Assembly: GCF_016862955.1 (NCBI RefSeq)
Contig: NZ_BONY01000019.1
Location: 62,001-126,000 of the forward strand
Origin: Rhizocola hellebori
Lineage (GTDB): Bacteria > Actinomycetota > Actinomycetes > Mycobacteriales > Micromonosporaceae
Direction: 5' to 3'
Length of the DNA: 64,000 nucleotides
Shown piece by piece: positions 17,779-27,418 of this stretch. Position numbers and translations under genes: made by a program. Below the pieces are notes generated by a model. That model had not been told where the DNA came from, ran no database searches, and worked only from the letters and a program-made list of their open reading frames with translations. Numbering within the stretch: the first letter of the stretch is position 1; each line of letters begins with the position of its first letter.

Positions 17779-18573
17779 TTAGCGGCGTGCGTAGTCGTCG
17801 GCGGAGAAGACCTCCTGGATGGGCCGGGTCACCTCCAGGTTCCACAACCGGTTGTAGTACTCGCGAATGTGTTGGTTGGCCAGCTTCTCGCTGCGAATGC
17901 TGAAGGCGAAGACGTGGTCGGGGCCGTCGTTGTGGGTGAAGATCACCACATCGTCGTAGATCCCCACGCTGAACGCTTCGGTGGCATGCACGGATCCGTC
18001 GAGCAACCGCACGTGGTAACTGCGCTTACGGTCGTCGGCCTCCAACGCTGTCCGCAGCTCCATGGCGTAGAAGTCGCTCATCGCGGGGGTGTCGCAGTAG
18101 AGGATGATGCGGCGAAAGCTGCGTCCAGGAAACCGCATGGCCCATTCGCGGCACGCCTGGAAGTGCTTTTCGGCCGCCGCGGAGCGAGCCGGGCCTTCCC
18201 CGCGTAGATAGGTCACCCAAACCCGCTTGCGGGCCTGACTGACCGCGCGGCGGGTGGCTTCGTACACCTCGTCGCCTTCGTAGAAGCGCACTTCGGGCGC
18301 TGTCCCGGCCTCAGCTGCCACGCGTGCCAACGTGGCCAGGTCGGCCTGCGCGGCGGCGAGCGACCGTTTGCCTGCCGCCGCGCTCGCTGCCTGTGCCAGC
18401 GCCAGGCCGACGAGCCAGAAGAGGGTGGCGGCCAGGAACTCCTTCTCGTACTTCTCGACGCCGATCTCCCGCGTGAGAAACGCGCCGCAGAGGTAAACGG
18501 CGATCAGGATCAGGATCGCACCGCCGAATCCGTATTTGAACAGCGCTACTGCGATCCTCATTGCTTTATGCAC
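17779..18573 (-). CDS. Two-helix membrane protein with PLD-like soluble domain lacking HKD
   Basis: A GTG at 18573 with GGGAG six bases upstream gives 264 residues; ATG 18561 is an alternative. Two hydrophobic segments (about residues 5-32 and 48-70) are followed by a roughly 180-residue cytoplasmic domain. Its strand/helix pattern (VYEATRRAVSQARKRVWVTY, RRIILYCD, HVFAFSIRSEKLANQHIREY) resembles the phospholipase-D-like fold used by some TrmB-type sensors, but no HKD catalytic motif is present, so it is more likely a binding domain. It is divergent from a solute-binding lipoprotein. The family assignment is tentative. Confidence 0.4.
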   Translation of the reverse strand: MHKAMRIAVALFKYGFGGAILILIAVYLCGAFLTREIGVEKYEKEFLAATLFWLVGLALAQAASAAAGKRSLAAAQADLATLARVAAEAGTAPEVRFYEGDEVYEATRRAVSQARKRVWVTYLRGEGPARSAAAEKHFQACREWAMRFPGRSFRRIILYCDTPAMSDFYAMELRTALEADDRKRSYHVRLLDGSVHATEAFSVGIYDDVVIFTHNDGPDHVFAFSIRSEKLANQHIREYYNRLWNLEVTRPIQEVFSADDYARR

Positions 18574-18712
18574 AAAGGACTCCCAGGATTCCGGGATCAA
18601 CCAGAGTAGAAGTATCCCAGGCGATCGCAAGCTGCGACATGACTCATCGGTCTACCCGGATCGAGTTAGTTCATCTGGCTAATCAGTTGATGATGTTGGT
18701 ACATTTCGTGGC

Positions 18713-19633
18713 GTGTCGAAACTTCGCGACGCTCTAACCGTGTTGTGCATTGGCGCATTTCTCATCACCGGCGCAGCGGCCGCGTGTGTGGAGAACAAGG
18801 ATCCGAAGGAGTCGGTGCAGTCGTTGCGCGCGAAGTCGCCGACCCTGCGCGACAAGGTCAGGCTCCGGATCGGAGTGCGGGAAACATTGCCGTTTCTCAG
18901 CTACCGCGACCCGAGCACGGGTATCCGCAGCGGGTTCGAGGTCGAACTCGCCCGGGGTATCGCCTCGGACCTGGGTTTCACCGAGGAAAAGATTGACTGG
19001 GTGCCGGTGACCGATGTCCAAAGCAGAATGCATGTGCTGCAGGCGAACCAGGCGGACATCGTGGTGGCCAGCCTGACCATGGCACCCGATCGCCCGGTGG
19101 ATTTCGCGGGACCTTATCTGGTTATGCCGCAGGCGATTCTGGTACACAAACAGCGGACCAAACGGGTGGAGAGCATTGCCGATCTCAAGGCGCCGGACTT
19201 CAAGACCTGTGTCGGCATTTCGAGCACCTCGGCGAAAGCGCTGGAGGCCAAGGGAATCAAGCCGGAGCTGGTCAACGACGGCCTGATGTGTATAGACGGA
19301 ATGACGTCGAACAAGTATGACGCTTACAGCAGCGACCTGCAGGTTCTGGCGAGTGTCCTGGCGCGAGACCCGGACAAGTTCGAGATCCTCAAACTGCTCG
19401 TGTCCGACGCCGAGGAGCGGATAGGCGTCGCCGTGCCGCAGGGTGACACCGCGCTACGCGACCTGGTCGCCTACTTCCTCAATCGCTGGCTCATCGGACC
19501 GCAGCCCAGTCCCTGGATGCGCGCCTATGACCGCACCATCGGACCGCACCTGGAAGCCAAGTACCGATCACAGCCGAGGGTCGACAAACCGCCGGTTCTT
19601 GTCGACTACGATTCCAAAGCGCAGCCGAGATGA
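18713..19633 (+). CDS. Solute-binding lipoprotein, family 3 (GlnH-like)
   Basis: The 306-residue protein starts at GTG 18713 with a lipoprotein signal (GAFLITGAAAAC; lipidated Cys25). The body follows the SBP_bac_3 pattern: LRIGVRETLPFLSYRDPSTG, FEVELARGIASDLGF, VQSRMHVLQANQADIVVASL and TMAPDRPVDFAGPYLV. Such proteins bind amino acids or other small polar ligands outside the membrane. No ABC permease or ATPase is encoded beside it. Instead its stop overlaps the start of a membrane protein, suggesting a sensory rather than transport role (inference). Confidence 0.8.
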   Translation: MSKLRDALTVLCIGAFLITGAAAACVENKDPKESVQSLRAKSPTLRDKVRLRIGVRETLPFLSYRDPSTGIRSGFEVELARGIASDLGFTEEKIDWVPVTDVQSRMHVLQANQADIVVASLTMAPDRPVDFAGPYLVMPQAILVHKQRTKRVESIADLKAPDFKTCVGISSTSAKALEAKGIKPELVNDGLMCIDGMTSNKYDAYSSDLQVLASVLARDPDKFEILKLLVSDAEERIGVAVPQGDTALRDLVAYFLNRWLIGPQPSPWMRAYDRTIGPHLEAKYRSQPRVDKPPVLVDYDSKAQPR

Positions 19634-20637
19634 CGCAGGAGGCTCTGCCAAGGCGCACAGATCATAAGGCGGCGTTCTGGAGTCTCGTGGTGGGCCTGCC
19701 GGCCGCGCTATCGGTGCTGCGGCTCTGGGTGGAGTCGGGCGGCGATCTCCAGATAACACTGTTGCTGGTGTCCAATGTGAGCCCGCTGAATCTCGTTGCC
19801 GCGCTGTTCGCCACCGTCACTCAGGTCGCCACCGTGGTGTTGATCGCGTTGTTCAGCGCCGGGGGCATTCTGCGGGCGGCGGTCGAGGCCGCGCCTTCAG
19901 CAAGCTCGCTGCGCCTTCGGCCGCCAGTGTTGGCAAGGGTGTTCGTGGCCACGCCGGTGTGGTTCATGGCGGCGGCCTACCTAATGGCGATCTTGACCTG
20001 GCGGATCGTTTACCTTCCCCTCCTGCTGCCGGCGGCGATGGCGGCGTTCCAGTTCTCGCCATGGCGGCTGCCGCCGCGCTGGCTGGCGGCCGGGTTCTGT
20101 TTGGCGGCCCTGGGCGGTTACGGCTGGCTGATCGGTCCGGCCGTGATGCAGGCCTGGCGCGGTAGCGAATATTTGGTGGCTTGGCTGCTTGTTCTTCCAC
20201 CTCTGATTGCGCTGGGCGTCGCCGGCCCGATCCCTGGCTGGTTCGCCCGCACCTTCTCACCGATCGCGTTGCTCGCGGTCATCGGGATCGCCACCGCGGG
20301 CTTCTTCTATGCCGTCCGGACTCCCATCCTGCCGCTGGTCGTCATCGAGCTGAAGGGGAGGCCGGTTGAGCGGCCCGAGTTCATCCGAGGGCACGTGGTG
20401 AGCGTGGACGATCTGCACCTGGTGATCCTTCAGGAGCAGGGCGGGGTGCGTTACCTGCCGCTCGATGACGTCGGGCCGACCGTGCTGTGCGCCACGCCGG
20501 AGGAGCTGCCCACCACTGCCATCCGGCTGCGTGGCTATCACGTCGAAGATTCGATCCTGACCGCGGTCGGCCGGCAGGTGCGCCCCCGGGTACAGGTAGA
20601 TCCGCTGTGCCGCATAGCAAAGTCGGCCACGACGTAG
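19630..20637 (+). CDS. Polytopic membrane protein paired with a solute-binding lipoprotein
   Basis: The ATG overlaps the previous stop by four bases (ATGA), so the two are translationally coupled. The 335 residues contain about six hydrophobic segments in the first 230 residues (for example AAFWSLVVGLPAALSVLRLW, VATVVLIALFSAGGIL, VVGxPLL-like blocks). A soluble C-terminal domain of about 100 residues follows, rich in beta strands (HVVSVDDLHLVILQEQGG, VRYLPLDDVGPTVLC). No transporter signature such as an EAA loop is seen. The family is not recognised; coupling suggests it receives the signal or ligand from the lipoprotein. Confidence 0.5.
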   Translation: MTQEALPRRTDHKAAFWSLVVGLPAALSVLRLWVESGGDLQITLLLVSNVSPLNLVAALFATVTQVATVVLIALFSAGGILRAAVEAAPSASSLRLRPPVLARVFVATPVWFMAAAYLMAILTWRIVYLPLLLPAAMAAFQFSPWRLPPRWLAAGFCLAALGGYGWLIGPAVMQAWRGSEYLVAWLLVLPPLIALGVAGPIPGWFARTFSPIALLAVIGIATAGFFYAVRTPILPLVVIELKGRPVERPEFIRGHVVSVDDLHLVILQEQGGVRYLPLDDVGPTVLCATPEELPTTAIRLRGYHVEDSILTAVGRQVRPRVQVDPLCRIAKSATT

Positions 20638-20864
20638 CAGCCTTTGGGGTTTGCAGTGATCCGGTGCCGTTCGAAGGGTCGATCGGCGCTGGCGATCTTT
20701 GAGCATCCGAGCCGTCATGAGGCGGGCTGAGGTCCGCGCCAAACTGGCTGCGCGGGAGCGGCCGAGAGCCAACCGTGACGCGACCGTGACCCCGTCGACG
20801 ACGGTGGGCGTCGGTGTTCGTCTATGAGCACCGCTGGATCATCGACAGGCGAAGGGATCCGACG

Positions 20865-23078
20865 ATGCGCAAAGGTACAAGATTCCGAACAGCTCTGGTA
20901 GTGATCGCGATGGTGGCCGCCTTGCCGATCGGGGTGCCGGCCGCCGGCGCAGCCCCGGGCGGCGCGGTCGTCGCCGCGGACAGTGGCGACGGCCTGGGCA
21001 CCCTCGCCGCGGCCACGCCGCTGGCCGGGCCGGACCGCCACGAGAAGGCGGCCGCCGACAACAACGCCGCCGATCGCGCCGCGACCAAGGACCGCAGCGT
21101 AGGCAAACCGCTGGTGCCGCAAACCCCGGCGGTGCGCGACACCAAGGCCGTGGAAACGGCCGGTGAGGGCGCTGGGCTGGCCGCGCCCGCCGCACCCGCG
21201 GGCCGGGCGGGCATCAACGTCCCGATCGCCGGTGACAACGGGGTCAGCTGCACCTACAACACCATCGAGGACGCCATCGCCTCGGCCGCGGCCGGTTCGA
21301 CGATCTTTATCGCGCCCGGCACCTACGTGGCCACGACGGCGAATGTCGACTTCAACATCTCGAAGAATTTAAATCTTGTTAAGGGTACTTCTGCCTGCGT
21401 GGCCACGGTCGGTGGAGCCTCGACCGACGTCGTCCTGCAGCGCAACGCGGGCTCGACCGTCGACGCGGTGATGGAGGTGTTCGGCACCGCCGTCGTGCGC
21501 TTCGACCGGATCACCATCGAGGGCGGCAACTCGGCCGAAGGCACCCTGTTCGTGTCGGGCAGCGCGAATGTGACCCTCGACGATGCGATCGTGCGCAACG
21601 GCAACAATCCTTCGGCCACGGTCGGCGGCGGCGGCGTCCGGGTCAGCGACGCCACGGCTTCGCTGACAACGATCAACGATGCGCAGATCGAGAACAACAC
21701 CGCGGTGTCCGGTGGCGGCATCTACGTCGACGACGGCGCCGTGACGATCGACGACCTGACCAACGTCGAGCTGAACACGGCCTCGGGCAGTGGCGGCGGC
21801 TTGTACGCCATCAACAACGCGACCGCGGTTCTGTCCAACAACGCCGATATCATCGACAACGACGCGGTTTCCCGCGGTGGTGGCGCTTTTGTCGACACCG
21901 GGTCGACGCTGTCGGTGACCGGCGGGGCGACCTATGTCGGCTTCACCGCCAAGGCAAACACCGCCAACCTCGGTGCCGGCATCTTCGCCCAGGGCGGGTC
22001 GACCGTGACGGTCGGTTCGGGCGGCACGGTCAACGCCAACAGCGGCGGCTTCGGTGCAGGCATGTACGGCCTCGGCGCCGGAACCACCCTGCGTGTCGAC
22101 AGCGGTGGCGTGGTCACGGCCAACACCACCACGAGCAACGGGGCCGGTGTCCTGGTCACGAGCGGCGCGCTGGCCGACCTCAACGCGGGCGCAGCCATCC
22201 GTGGCAACACCGCGACCGGATTCGGTGGCGGCGTGGGCGTTTTCAACACCGCCACCCTCGACGCGGACGGTAGCGGGACGGAGGCGGTCGAGATTTCGGG
22301 GAACACGGCCGGCACCTTCGGCGGCGGCATCTACACCGTCAACACCTCCACATTGGACACCGTGCACATCGTGGACAACACCTCGGGAACCGAAGGCGGC
22401 GGCCTGTACCTGGGCGCCACCGGCTCGGTCACGATCACCGAGAACCTCGCGTGCGGGCCTGCCACCTTCACCAAGGAGCACTACTGCAACGAGTTCCGCG
22501 ACAACACGGCCGGCACCACCGGCGGCGCGGTCTACACCGGCGGCGGCGACTTCACCGCGGTGCAGACCGGATTCATCGGCAACAGCGCGGCCAACGCGGC
22601 CGTCATCATCGCGTTCGGTGACGCGGTGGTCAGCGTCAAGGCGGCTTTGATCATCTTGAACACCGAGACGACCTTCGGCGGCGAGGCTCTGGTCACCGGC
22701 CACGACACGTCGTCGATCACCCTGGTCGGGGTGACCTCCGCCGATCAGACGGAGGCGCTGCTCGACACCGACGACACCGCCACCGCGACCACCAGCCGGG
22801 TGCTGACCACGACCGGCACCCTTACCCTGGTGGCGACTCCAGCGGGCAACTGCAACATCGGCGCTGTCGCCGCCGACTTCCCGGGCCTGCTGGTCGCGGT
22901 CATCACCTTCACCGCGACGACGCGCACCGACTACATGCCGGTCGCGGGTGCTTCCAGCCTTGACCGCTGCAACCTGCTCAGCGGCCACGCCACCGACATC
23001 GACGACACGGCGGTCATCGATGTGGCGCCGGCCGGTGGAAACGACTACGACGTGGGCGCTTTCGAGGCCCTCGCGTAG
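20865..23078 (+). CDS. Secreted right-handed parallel beta-helix protein
   Basis: The ATG at 20865 gives 737 residues with a signal peptide (MRKGTRFRTALVVIAMVAAL, AGA-AP near 30). An Ala-rich region to about 125 is followed by SCTYNTIEDAIASAAAGSTI, the usual entry to a pectin-lyase-like beta-helix. Many turns of the kind NNTAVSGGGIYVDDGAVT, NTATGFGGGVGVFNTATL follow up to about 600. The end, YDVGAFEALA, matches the terminus of choice-of-anchor beta-helix proteins. No lyase catalytic set is obvious, so it is probably a surface structural or carbohydrate-binding protein. The gene is isolated between a 227-base gap and a convergent decarboxylase. Confidence 0.75.
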   Translation: MRKGTRFRTALVVIAMVAALPIGVPAAGAAPGGAVVAADSGDGLGTLAAATPLAGPDRHEKAAADNNAADRAATKDRSVGKPLVPQTPAVRDTKAVETAGEGAGLAAPAAPAGRAGINVPIAGDNGVSCTYNTIEDAIASAAAGSTIFIAPGTYVATTANVDFNISKNLNLVKGTSACVATVGGASTDVVLQRNAGSTVDAVMEVFGTAVVRFDRITIEGGNSAEGTLFVSGSANVTLDDAIVRNGNNPSATVGGGGVRVSDATASLTTINDAQIENNTAVSGGGIYVDDGAVTIDDLTNVELNTASGSGGGLYAINNATAVLSNNADIIDNDAVSRGGGAFVDTGSTLSVTGGATYVGFTAKANTANLGAGIFAQGGSTVTVGSGGTVNANSGGFGAGMYGLGAGTTLRVDSGGVVTANTTTSNGAGVLVTSGALADLNAGAAIRGNTATGFGGGVGVFNTATLDADGSGTEAVEISGNTAGTFGGGIYTVNTSTLDTVHIVDNTSGTEGGGLYLGATGSVTITENLACGPATFTKEHYCNEFRDNTAGTTGGAVYTGGGDFTAVQTGFIGNSAANAAVIIAFGDAVVSVKAALIILNTETTFGGEALVTGHDTSSITLVGVTSADQTEALLDTDDTATATTSRVLTTTGTLTLVATPAGNCNIGAVAADFPGLLVAVITFTATTRTDYMPVAGASSLDRCNLLSGHATDIDDTAVIDVAPAGGNDYDVGAFEALA

Positions 23079-23087
23079 CCCTAGCCG

Positions 23088-23135
23088 CTCACCTCGGCCA
23101 CCGCTGCCAATCGCATCAGCGGTAGCCGAGGTGAG
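23088..23135. terminator. Large hairpin between convergent genes
   Basis: Arms 23088-23106 and 23117-23135 pair over 19 bases with one mismatch around a 10-base loop. It lies after the beta-helix gene and overlaps the last codons of the convergent decarboxylase. There is no T-run, so it may act by blocking transcription from both sides. Confidence 0.55.
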
Positions 23136-24591
23136 CCGCTGCCCGCCGCACATCGTGCAGCAAGACTTCCATGTCTTTGCGGGTCGTCCGGTAGTTCAGG
23201 ACACAACCGCGAAGCGCGAACCGGCCCGCGACCGTGGCGTTGCTCAGATAGGAGCTGCCGTCGCGCTGAACCTGCAGCATGATTTGCTCGTTGATCCGGT
23301 CGAGCTCAAGCTCTTGCTCCGTTGACAAATCCTTGCTGCGCATCGCTTGTGGCAGGTACCGCAGACAGAAGATGGACAGACCCACCGGCGCAACCATCTC
23401 GAGGTCTTCGCTCTGGTCGACCAGCTCCGCGAGATACCGAGCACAGTCCATATTGGAGTCAATGGCCTCGGCGAGCCCGTCGGCACCCACATGAGCGATG
23501 GTCATCCAGACCTTGAGCGCGCGGAAACGCCGCGACAGCTCCGGCCCGTACTCCCAAAAAGCAAATGCTTCCGCGGCATCGTCCTGCATGATCCTGACGT
23601 AGTCGGCGGTGCCGAGGGTGAAGGCGCCGGCCACCGCGCCGGGATCGCGATAGATCAGGCAGCCGCAATCGGCCGGAAGATAGAGCCATTTGTGGGGATC
23701 GAGCGCCACCGAGTCGGCCTGCTCGATCCCGTCGAAGAGCGGCGCGGCCGAAGGCGCCAGCCGGGCGAACCCGCCGTAGCACGCGTCCACATGCATCCAC
23801 ATCCCCTGATCGCGGGCGATCGCCGCGATCGCCGCGAGGGGGTCGACCGCGCCGGTGACGACGGTGCCGGCGGTCGCCACCACGCACAGCGGATCGGCGC
23901 CGGCGGCGCGGTCGGCGTCGATCTGGCGGGTCAGGTCGGCGACGTCCATGCGCAGCAAAGAATCCAGCGCCACCTGCCGCACGTTGGCTCTGCCGATGCC
24001 GATCAGCGCCGCCGCCTTGTGAATCGAATGATGGGCATCGGCCGAAACATAGACCGTCAGCGGCCGGGACTGGGCGGTGATTCCATGCTGGGCCACGGTG
24101 TCGCCGCACCGGCGATGCCGCGCGGCGACCAGCGCGCACAGGTTGGCCATGGATCCGCCGCTGAGCAGCAACCCGCCCGCGGCTGGATCCAGTCCGATCG
24201 CCTGTTTGATCCAATCGATGGTGACATGTTCGAGCTCGGTCGGTGCGGGCGCCGAACGCCACGCGGGCAGGTTGGCGTTGAGCGCTGACGCCAGCAGATC
24301 GGCGATCGAGGCGATGGCGGTGCCGGGCGCGGAGACGTAGCCGAAGAACCGAGGATGTCCGTTGTGGCGGCTGCCGGCGGCGATCACTTCGTCGAAGGTG
24401 GCCAGCAGAGTCGCGAAGTCGCGTCCGGCGCGCGGTAGCGGCTCGGTGAGCTGTTCGGCAAGCCTTGCGGCGCTGACCTGCGGGGCCACCGGCAGATCAC
24501 GCAGGCCGTCTTCGTGGGCCGCCATCCATTGCACCGCAGCGGCGCCCATGTCGCGAATCCTCGCCGAGCCTGGATCAAGGTTGTTGATCAT
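23116..24591 (-). CDS. PLP-dependent group II decarboxylase (aromatic-L-amino-acid decarboxylase-like)
   Basis: The 491-residue protein contains the group II decarboxylase landmarks: HPRFFGYVSAPG, LLLSGGSMANLCAL, the ring-stacking His in VSADAHHSIHKAA, HVDACYGGF (Asp269 to the pyridine nitrogen) and DPHKWLYLP with the PLP Lys301. The enzymes remove CO2 from aromatic amino acids or similar substrates; specificity cannot be read here. No amine transporter or biosynthetic partner is adjacent. The start ATG at 24591 has only a weak ribosome site. Confidence 0.85.
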   Translation of the reverse strand: MINNLDPGSARIRDMGAAAVQWMAAHEDGLRDLPVAPQVSAARLAEQLTEPLPRAGRDFATLLATFDEVIAAGSRHNGHPRFFGYVSAPGTAIASIADLLASALNANLPAWRSAPAPTELEHVTIDWIKQAIGLDPAAGGLLLSGGSMANLCALVAARHRRCGDTVAQHGITAQSRPLTVYVSADAHHSIHKAAALIGIGRANVRQVALDSLLRMDVADLTRQIDADRAAGADPLCVVATAGTVVTGAVDPLAAIAAIARDQGMWMHVDACYGGFARLAPSAAPLFDGIEQADSVALDPHKWLYLPADCGCLIYRDPGAVAGAFTLGTADYVRIMQDDAAEAFAFWEYGPELSRRFRALKVWMTIAHVGADGLAEAIDSNMDCARYLAELVDQSEDLEMVAPVGLSIFCLRYLPQAMRSKDLSTEQELELDRINEQIMLQVQRDGSSYLSNATVAGRFALRGCVLNYRTTRKDMEVLLHDVRRAAAHLGYR

Positions 24592-24645
24592 GATATGAGC
24601 TTACGCCGATCCGTTTCCGGGCGCAGGTGTCCAGCCCTGTGCGAC

Positions 24646-25230
24646 TTAGCGTCGGCTGCCCAGCATGGCATAGCCGAGGATTCCACTTACGGCGATGGCT
24701 GTAGCTGCGAGCATGGCTGTCCGGTTGTCAGTGGGCTGAACCATCCATGTGAATATCACTTTGTACGTGGGCCGCGCGGGCGGTTCCGGCACCGACCCCA
24801 GCACCAGCAGGGTCCAGAGCACCGGGATGAGCGGTGCTCTGGCCGCGCCGAGGACGACCGCCCCGAACGCCACCAATCCGGTCAGCCCGGCCACGTTGCG
24901 CAGGAGCTGACCGATGCTGGTCATCGGCTCGCCCGCGAGCGCGGCCGCGGCGAGCAGCCCGAGGACCGCGGCGCCGGCCACGATGATGTGGGCTGCGCGT
25001 CGGGGCGGCCAGGCGATGGCGGCGGTGGTGTCCAGATCGTGGTCTGGCCCGGCCAGCCCGTGGCTGATGGCGGTGGTGGCGGCCAAGGTGATCAGAATGG
25101 CGGCGAGGGCACGGGCCAGGGGATGGTCGACTGTCCGGCCGAGCGCCCACAGCGCCACCGCGCAGCCGAGCACCACCGCGACCGTGGCGGGCACCGCCCG
25201 CGAGCGAAGGTAAAGGGCCAGTGCTCTCAT
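24646..25230 (-). CDS. Integral membrane protein, last gene of ECF-ABC operon
   Basis: The ATG at 25230 overlaps the stop of the preceding permease gene, fixing the start; a longer frame upstream is out of context. The 194 residues contain about six hydrophobic segments (AVPATVAVVLGCAVALWAL, LAAILITLAATTAISHGLAG, AAHIIVAGAAVLGLLAAAAL). It has no known motif; it is probably a second membrane subunit of the ABC system encoded upstream. Confidence 0.6.
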   Translation of the reverse strand: MRALALYLRSRAVPATVAVVLGCAVALWALGRTVDHPLARALAAILITLAATTAISHGLAGPDHDLDTTAAIAWPPRRAAHIIVAGAAVLGLLAAAALAGEPMTSIGQLLRNVAGLTGLVAFGAVVLGAARAPLIPVLWTLLVLGSVPEPPARPTYKVIFTWMVQPTDNRTAMLAATAIAVSGILGYAMLGSRR

Positions 25231-26615
25231 CCGTTGGTACCAGAACCCGTGAGCAGATCCAGCCGGTCGCCCGTGAGGCAGCCGCGCTCGGCGTCGCGCA
25301 GGGCGGTCACCCGGGCGCGCTGCTGGTCGGCGGGCAAGGCTCGCAGAGCGCCGAGGGCAGCTATCGCCAGAGCCCCTTCGGGGCCACCTCTTTGCGGCGG
25401 CTCGCGGTCGAGCAGCCATCCCACGACGGCCAGGCGTGCGGCCATGTACCGCGTCGTCGTTTCCGATGTCGGCTCCCGGCCCATCAGGCTCAAACAGAGC
25501 GGAACCCCACCACCTTCGAGCATCCGGGCCAGCAGCCTGTCGCGGGTCAGCGCGGCGTCGGAGGCGTTGAGCTCCAGGCGCAGCAGCAGGGTGTCGGCCG
25601 CCGGCCGGGTGTCGTCGGCACGTTCGTCGATCTGCACCGTCACCGCGACGGGCGCCGAAGGCAGCTTTGAGTCCAGAATGGACAGTGCTTGCCCGGCCGG
25701 ATCGCGCAGTTTGTCAAGCATGTGGGACTGTGCCCGCGGAATGCAGATCCGAGGCTGGTCGGTGGTGCAGGTCAGCTCGGTGGCGTGCGGGTTGTCGACC
25801 CAGGCGGCGGCGAGGTTGGCGGGCAGGAGCGCCACCGCGACCACCGCGCCGAGCGCGATCGGCAGCAGCGCGGCAAGCCTCGTGGCGGGCCGGGCGGCGG
25901 CGTGCAGGGCCAGCCCGGCGACGGCAAGCGCCAGCAGCCACAGCGCCTGGGCCAGGTTGGCTCGGCCGGTGAGCATGTGCAACGCGGCACCGGTATCCAC
26001 CTTGCCCTCATTCAGGTCTGGTACCTGCAAATTGGGAAAGAACAGATAGCCGCCCGGACTCCCGGGTGAACCCGGGCCCGTTGGATGGATCATGTTTGGC
26101 ACCAGGGTCAGCGCCACGAACCCGGCGACCACGACCATCGGTGAGGTCAGCGGCGAGGGCAGCAGCGCGCCCACGGCCAGGCCGACCCAGACCGCGGCGA
26201 CCATGGACAGCGCTCCGATCGCGATCAGCGGGCCCGCCGAAGCCGGCAGGTAGCCATTGGCGTGTTGGAGGTGGCCGGTGGCGCCGGCGAGCGTGACCAG
26301 GTAGGTGGCGACCGCGGCGATCGCCATCGCCCCCGCGGTCGGCAGGACGCGCCGCCAGCGGGGCCGTGGCGTGGTGTGGAACAGTTCCTCCACTTTGGAG
26401 CGTCGCTCGCGGATGCCTTGCCAGGCACCGGCGCCCAGCGCCAGCGGCAGAATCAGCACGAGGAGCGTGCGCTGCCTTACCACCAGGTCCATCCATGACG
26501 CCTCCGGCAGGTTGCCGGCGTAGATGACGAACAGGCCCGCCGCCGCTATCAGCAACGCGGCCAGCGGGGCCACCGAGCGGAGCAGCTCTATGCGCAGAAT
26601 CCGGCCGCCCATCAC
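25227..26615 (-). CDS. ABC-2-like permease with large extracytoplasmic domain
   Basis: The 462-residue product starts at GTG 26615 (GTGA overlap with the ATPase stop). The N-terminal half has about six membrane segments and the cytoplasmic segment IRERRSKVEELFHTTPRPRW typical of ABC-2 permeases. Residues about 275-460 are mostly soluble: a Cys-containing stretch (LTCTTDQPRICIPRAQ), then a helical region. It pairs with the downstream membrane protein and the upstream ATPase; the substrate is unknown. Confidence 0.7.
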   Translation of the reverse strand: MMGGRILRIELLRSVAPLAALLIAAAGLFVIYAGNLPEASWMDLVVRQRTLLVLILPLALGAGAWQGIRERRSKVEELFHTTPRPRWRRVLPTAGAMAIAAVATYLVTLAGATGHLQHANGYLPASAGPLIAIGALSMVAAVWVGLAVGALLPSPLTSPMVVVAGFVALTLVPNMIHPTGPGSPGSPGGYLFFPNLQVPDLNEGKVDTGAALHMLTGRANLAQALWLLALAVAGLALHAAARPATRLAALLPIALGAVVAVALLPANLAAAWVDNPHATELTCTTDQPRICIPRAQSHMLDKLRDPAGQALSILDSKLPSAPVAVTVQIDERADDTRPAADTLLLRLELNASDAALTRDRLLARMLEGGGVPLCLSLMGREPTSETTTRYMAARLAVVGWLLDREPPQRGGPEGALAIAALGALRALPADQQRARVTALRDAERGCLTGDRLDLLTGSGTNG

Positions 26616-27418
26616 TTCACCTGCTTGTCGCGGTGGCGGCGCAGAATGGCCGAGTACCCGCGTTCGGCTGCGCTGTCCCCGTCGCCGGCCTCATCGCCCG
26701 CGGCGGCCGACAGGTCGGCGGGCACGCCTTGAAACACCAGCCGCCCGTTGTCGATGAGCACCACATCGGTGCAGGCGGCCGCGACGTCCTCCACCAGGTG
26801 GGTGGAGACCACCACGCAGGTGTCGGTGCCAAGTTCACGAAGCAGCGCCCTGAATTGCATGCGCTGCTCGGGGTCCAGGCCGGCGGTGGGTTCGTCCAGC
26901 AGCAGGATGGCCGGGTCGTTGACGATGGCCTGGGCTATCCCGACCCGGCGCACCATGCCACCGGAGAGAGTCTTCATCCGGTCCTGCGCCCGGTCGGTCA
27001 GCCCGACCCGTTCGATCGCGCGCTGCACCGCGCCGGGGATCTCGGCGGCGGGCATCTCCTTGAGCCAGGCGATGTATTCGATGAACTCCCGCACGGTGAA
27101 GCGGCGGTAGAAGCCGAACTCCTGTGGCAGATAGCCGATCTGGCGGCGTATGCCACGCAGGTCGAGGCGTCCGCTGACCTTTTCCCCCAGCAGTGTCAAT
27201 GTTCCGCCGGCCGGGCGCAGCACGGTGGCGATCGAGCGCATCAGCGTGGTCTTGCCCGCTCCATTGGGGCCGAGCAGGCCGTGCACCCCGGCATCCACCG
27301 AAAGATCGAGCCCGTCGACCGCCATCCTCCGCCCGGCACGGACCCGCAGCGCTTCGGCCTGAATAGTCCAGCCGTAGGTAGTCGGCGCGGTCTCGGCAGT
27401 GCTCACCGCACGAACCAT
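26612..27418 (-). CDS. ABC transporter ATP-binding protein
   Basis: The ATG at 27418 is preceded by GAGGAG at six bases and gives 268 residues; a GTG at 27406 would exactly overlap the anti-sigma stop. The longer frame upstream reads through the anti-sigma gene out of frame and is rejected. Motifs in order: Walker A LLGPNGAGKTTL near residue 51-62, Q-loop IGYLPQEFGFY, signature TLSGGMVRRVGIA, Walker B ILLLDEPTAGLDP and the switch His in VSTHLVED. It energises the permease encoded next in the operon, an export or cell-envelope role being typical of this arrangement. Confidence 0.9.
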   Translation of the reverse strand: MVRAVSTAETAPTTYGWTIQAEALRVRAGRRMAVDGLDLSVDAGVHGLLGPNGAGKTTLMRSIATVLRPAGGTLTLLGEKVSGRLDLRGIRRQIGYLPQEFGFYRRFTVREFIEYIAWLKEMPAAEIPGAVQRAIERVGLTDRAQDRMKTLSGGMVRRVGIAQAIVNDPAILLLDEPTAGLDPEQRMQFRALLRELGTDTCVVVSTHLVEDVAAACTDVVLIDNGRLVFQGVPADLSAAAGDEAGDGDSAAERGYSAILRRHRDKQVK

